Of a DNA stretch of 6,370 nt, positions 5,279-6,370 are shown in pieces. The position numbers were made by a program, and so were the translations under genes. The DNA comes from Janthinobacterium lividum (GTDB taxonomy: Bacteria; Pseudomonadota; Gammaproteobacteria; Burkholderiales; Burkholderiaceae_D). Location of the stretch: positions 1 to 6,370 of the forward strand of contig CAMBDR010000273.1 in assembly GCA_945864765.1 (NCBI GenBank). The letters are read 5' to 3'. The notes beneath the pieces are model-generated. The model ran no database searches and was not told where the DNA came from. It saw only the letters and a list, made by a program, of their open reading frames with translations. The first letter of the stretch is position 1; each line of letters begins with the position of its first letter.

Positions 5279-6304
5279 CTATTTCGCATCCGGTTCAGAT
5301 GACGTGAGCGCCCCGGTTTCTTCAGACTTTGCCTCGTCAAACTTTGTCGTATCGTTTTTTAATACCGATTCGGTCTTGGCATCGAACTTAAGCGATGCCA
5401 CGGCACTGGCCAGCTTCGCGGCTTCCCGGTCGCGCTCTTGGCGCATTGCCAATTTAGCCTCGGTATCGGGCAAAAAAGCCGTGCGTGATGACTGTGGCGG
5501 CTGCGCTGGTGACACTGGCATGGCGTCCACCAACGCCACGCTCTGGCTTGGCCCCACCATGCCAACATTGCCATCTTTACCATATTTACCATCTTTGTTA
5601 TCTTTTGGTGAAGCACCATCATTGATTTTACTTTCACGACGCTGCAAAAAGGCATCGCGAATGAATTCGTAACGATCCAAGGCCGCATCCTCCACCAAAT
5701 TCGCGGCATCCAATGTCGCCGCCCGCAAATCAACCACGCGCAACACGGAACCCGCAGCAAAGACACTGGAAGGCTTGGTGTAGCCCCACGGATCACCCGT
5801 CAAGTCAATTGGCATGGCCAAGGTATCGCGCAAAGTGGACGGGCCAAACAAAGGTAGCATCACATACGGCCCGGATTTCACCCCCCATTTGCCCAGCGTT
5901 TGACCAAAATCTTCTTTGTGCTTGGGCAAACCGGCCTCAGAACCAATGTCGAGCAAACCAAGCAAGCCAAAAGTGCTATTGACGGCCACACGCATCACGT
6001 CCGTCAAACTGTCTTCCACTTTGCCCTGCAACAGATTGTTAACTGCCGTCCAGACATCGGCCAAATTGCCAAAAAAGTTGCCCACACCCGTCTGCACAAA
6101 AGTGGGTAAGGCATCACGATACACGGTGGCGGCAGGCTTTAAGGCCACGGTATCGACGGCATCATTAAACTTAAACATGGCCCGGTTGAATGGCTCCAAT
6201 GGGTCAGCCTTATTGCCCGGCCCTGTGGTAGCACAGCCGGTTACTCCGGCCACCAATACCAACAGGACAATTGCACGTAACAGATATTTCAGGTAGTGCT
6301 TCAT
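5279..6304 (-). CDS. mlaA: MlaA (VacJ) outer-membrane lipoprotein with long C-terminal tail
   Basis: MlaA sits in the outer membrane, extracts phospholipid mislocated in the outer leaflet and hands it to MlaC. The signal peptide ends in lipobox VTGC, so C24 is the predicted lipidated residue. The MlaA core runs from about residue 33 (DPLEPFNRAMFKFND) to about 225, with VNSTFGLLGLLDIGSEAGL at 108-126, EDFGQTLGKWGVKSGPYVML at 131-150 and FGPSTLRD at 153-160. At 341 residues it is about 90 longer than E. coli MlaA (251). Residues 230-341 form a tail absent from that protein: a Gly-X-Y stretch (239-253), a Pro/Ser segment, a charged Ala-rich probably helical part (about 280-312) and an acidic end. 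AAGGAGG seven bases before the ATG and the ATGA overlap with mlaD fix the start. In E. coli mlaA stands alone; here it is inside the mla cluster. Confidence 0.96.
   Translation of the reverse strand: MKHYLKYLLRAIVLLVLVAGVTGCATTGPGNKADPLEPFNRAMFKFNDAVDTVALKPAATVYRDALPTFVQTGVGNFFGNLADVWTAVNNLLQGKVEDSLTDVMRVAVNSTFGLLGLLDIGSEAGLPKHKEDFGQTLGKWGVKSGPYVMLPLFGPSTLRDTLAMPIDLTGDPWGYTKPSSVFAAGSVLRVVDLRAATLDAANLVEDAALDRYEFIRDAFLQRRESKINDGASPKDNKDGKYGKDGNVGMVGPSQSVALVDAMPVSPAQPPQSSRTAFLPDTEAKLAMRQERDREAAKLASAVASLKFDAKTESVLKNDTTKFDEAKSEETGALTSSEPDAK
5546..5590 (-). repeat. Collagen-like Gly-X-Y repeat in the MlaA tail
   Basis: Codons 239-253 of mlaA read GKYGKDGNVGMVGPS, five consecutive triplets with glycine first in each. 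The DNA shows a degenerate period of nine bases (GATGGTAAA, TATGGTAAA, GATGGCAAT on the minus strand), which suggests expansion by short duplications. Five triplets are too few to assume a stable collagen triple helix; a flexible linker is the simpler reading. Confidence 0.6.
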
Positions 6305-6370
6305 TTTCCACCCTCCTTGCCATCGGCCGCTTTGCTATACAGAAATTGACTGATCAAATCTTCCAGCACC
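6301..6370 (-). CDS. mlaD: MlaD, C-terminal end only (runs off window)
   Basis: Only the last 22 codons and the stop are present. The end reads LISQFLYSKAADGKEGGK, preceded by VLED, and stops at TGA 6303-6301, overlapping the mlaA ATG as ATGA. MlaD is the inner-membrane-anchored MCE protein whose hexamer receives or releases phospholipid with MlaC. The MCE domain lies outside the window, so the call rests on the C-terminal pattern (EDLI-QFL, seen in betaproteobacterial MlaD as I recall it) and on position directly before mlaA. MlaE or an unrelated protein is less likely. Confidence 0.75.
   Translation of the reverse strand, partial: VLEDLISQFLYSKAADGKEGGK
6312..6318 (-). promoter_or_regulatory. 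Ribosome binding site for mlaA
   Basis: AAGGAGG on the minus strand, seven bases before the mlaA ATG, is the strongest Shine-Dalgarno in the window. It lies inside the last codons of mlaD and encodes part of the KEGGK C-terminus. It secures the mlaA start. Confidence 0.85.

Noticed and set aside
5916..6296. Plus-strand open frames opposite mlaA (also 5304-5672)
   Set aside because: The mlaA reading is supported by lipobox, family motifs and a strong ribosome site. The antisense frames show no domain and no ribosome site worth reporting.

Overview
The window is one unbroken minus-strand gene cluster from what looks like a betaproteobacterium (probably Burkholderiales, with moderate GC for that group). 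This assignment rests on gene order and protein flavour: mlaD-mlaA-mlaC-mlaB, an ABC-2 exporter pair, a BolA-family gene, murA, hisG, hisD. It also rests on a short-form HisG. The genus cannot be named from the sequence alone. Every convincing gene reads right to left. Plus-strand reading frames are shadows. No rRNA, tRNA, CRISPR, insertion sequence or phage gene is visible, and no stretch over 100 bp lacks a gene.

In transcription order (high to low coordinates), the window opens with the last 22 codons of mlaD (6301-6370). Next come mlaA (5279-6304), an outer-membrane lipoprotein with an unusually long C-terminal tail, mlaC (4572-5213), a periplasmic phospholipid carrier, and mlaB (4185-4475), a STAS-domain subunit. 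Together with mlaF and mlaE, which presumably lie just outside, these form the Mla pathway for phospholipid traffic between the outer and inner membranes. After an 81-bp gap with a short tandem repeat come yadG (3168-4103) and yadH (2401-3171), the ATPase and permease of a second ABC transporter of unknown substrate. Then come ibaG (2107-2346, GTG start), murA (861-2114, first committed step of peptidoglycan synthesis), hisG (163-864) and the start of hisD (1-166), which begin a histidine biosynthesis block.

The genes are tightly packed. Four junctions are 4-nt ATGA stop/start overlaps (mlaD/mlaA, yadG/yadH, murA/hisG, hisG/hisD), and ibaG/murA overlap by 8 nt. This suggests translational coupling and long shared transcripts linking envelope lipid homeostasis, cell-wall synthesis and histidine synthesis. 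The three gaps of 54-96 bp (mlaA/mlaC 65, mlaC/mlaB about 96, mlaB/yadG 81, yadH/ibaG 54) hold no recognisable rho-independent terminator. The best candidate internal promoter is a perfect but isolated TATAAT upstream of yadG.

I see no evidence of a wholly new system. The unusual points are small: a Gly-X-Y (collagen-like) stretch in the MlaA tail, a tetra-histidine C-terminus on MlaB, non-conserved N-terminal extensions on HisG and HisD (the latter built from a tandem octapeptide), the tandem repeat before yadG, and the placement of an uncharacterised exporter inside the Mla/murA cluster.
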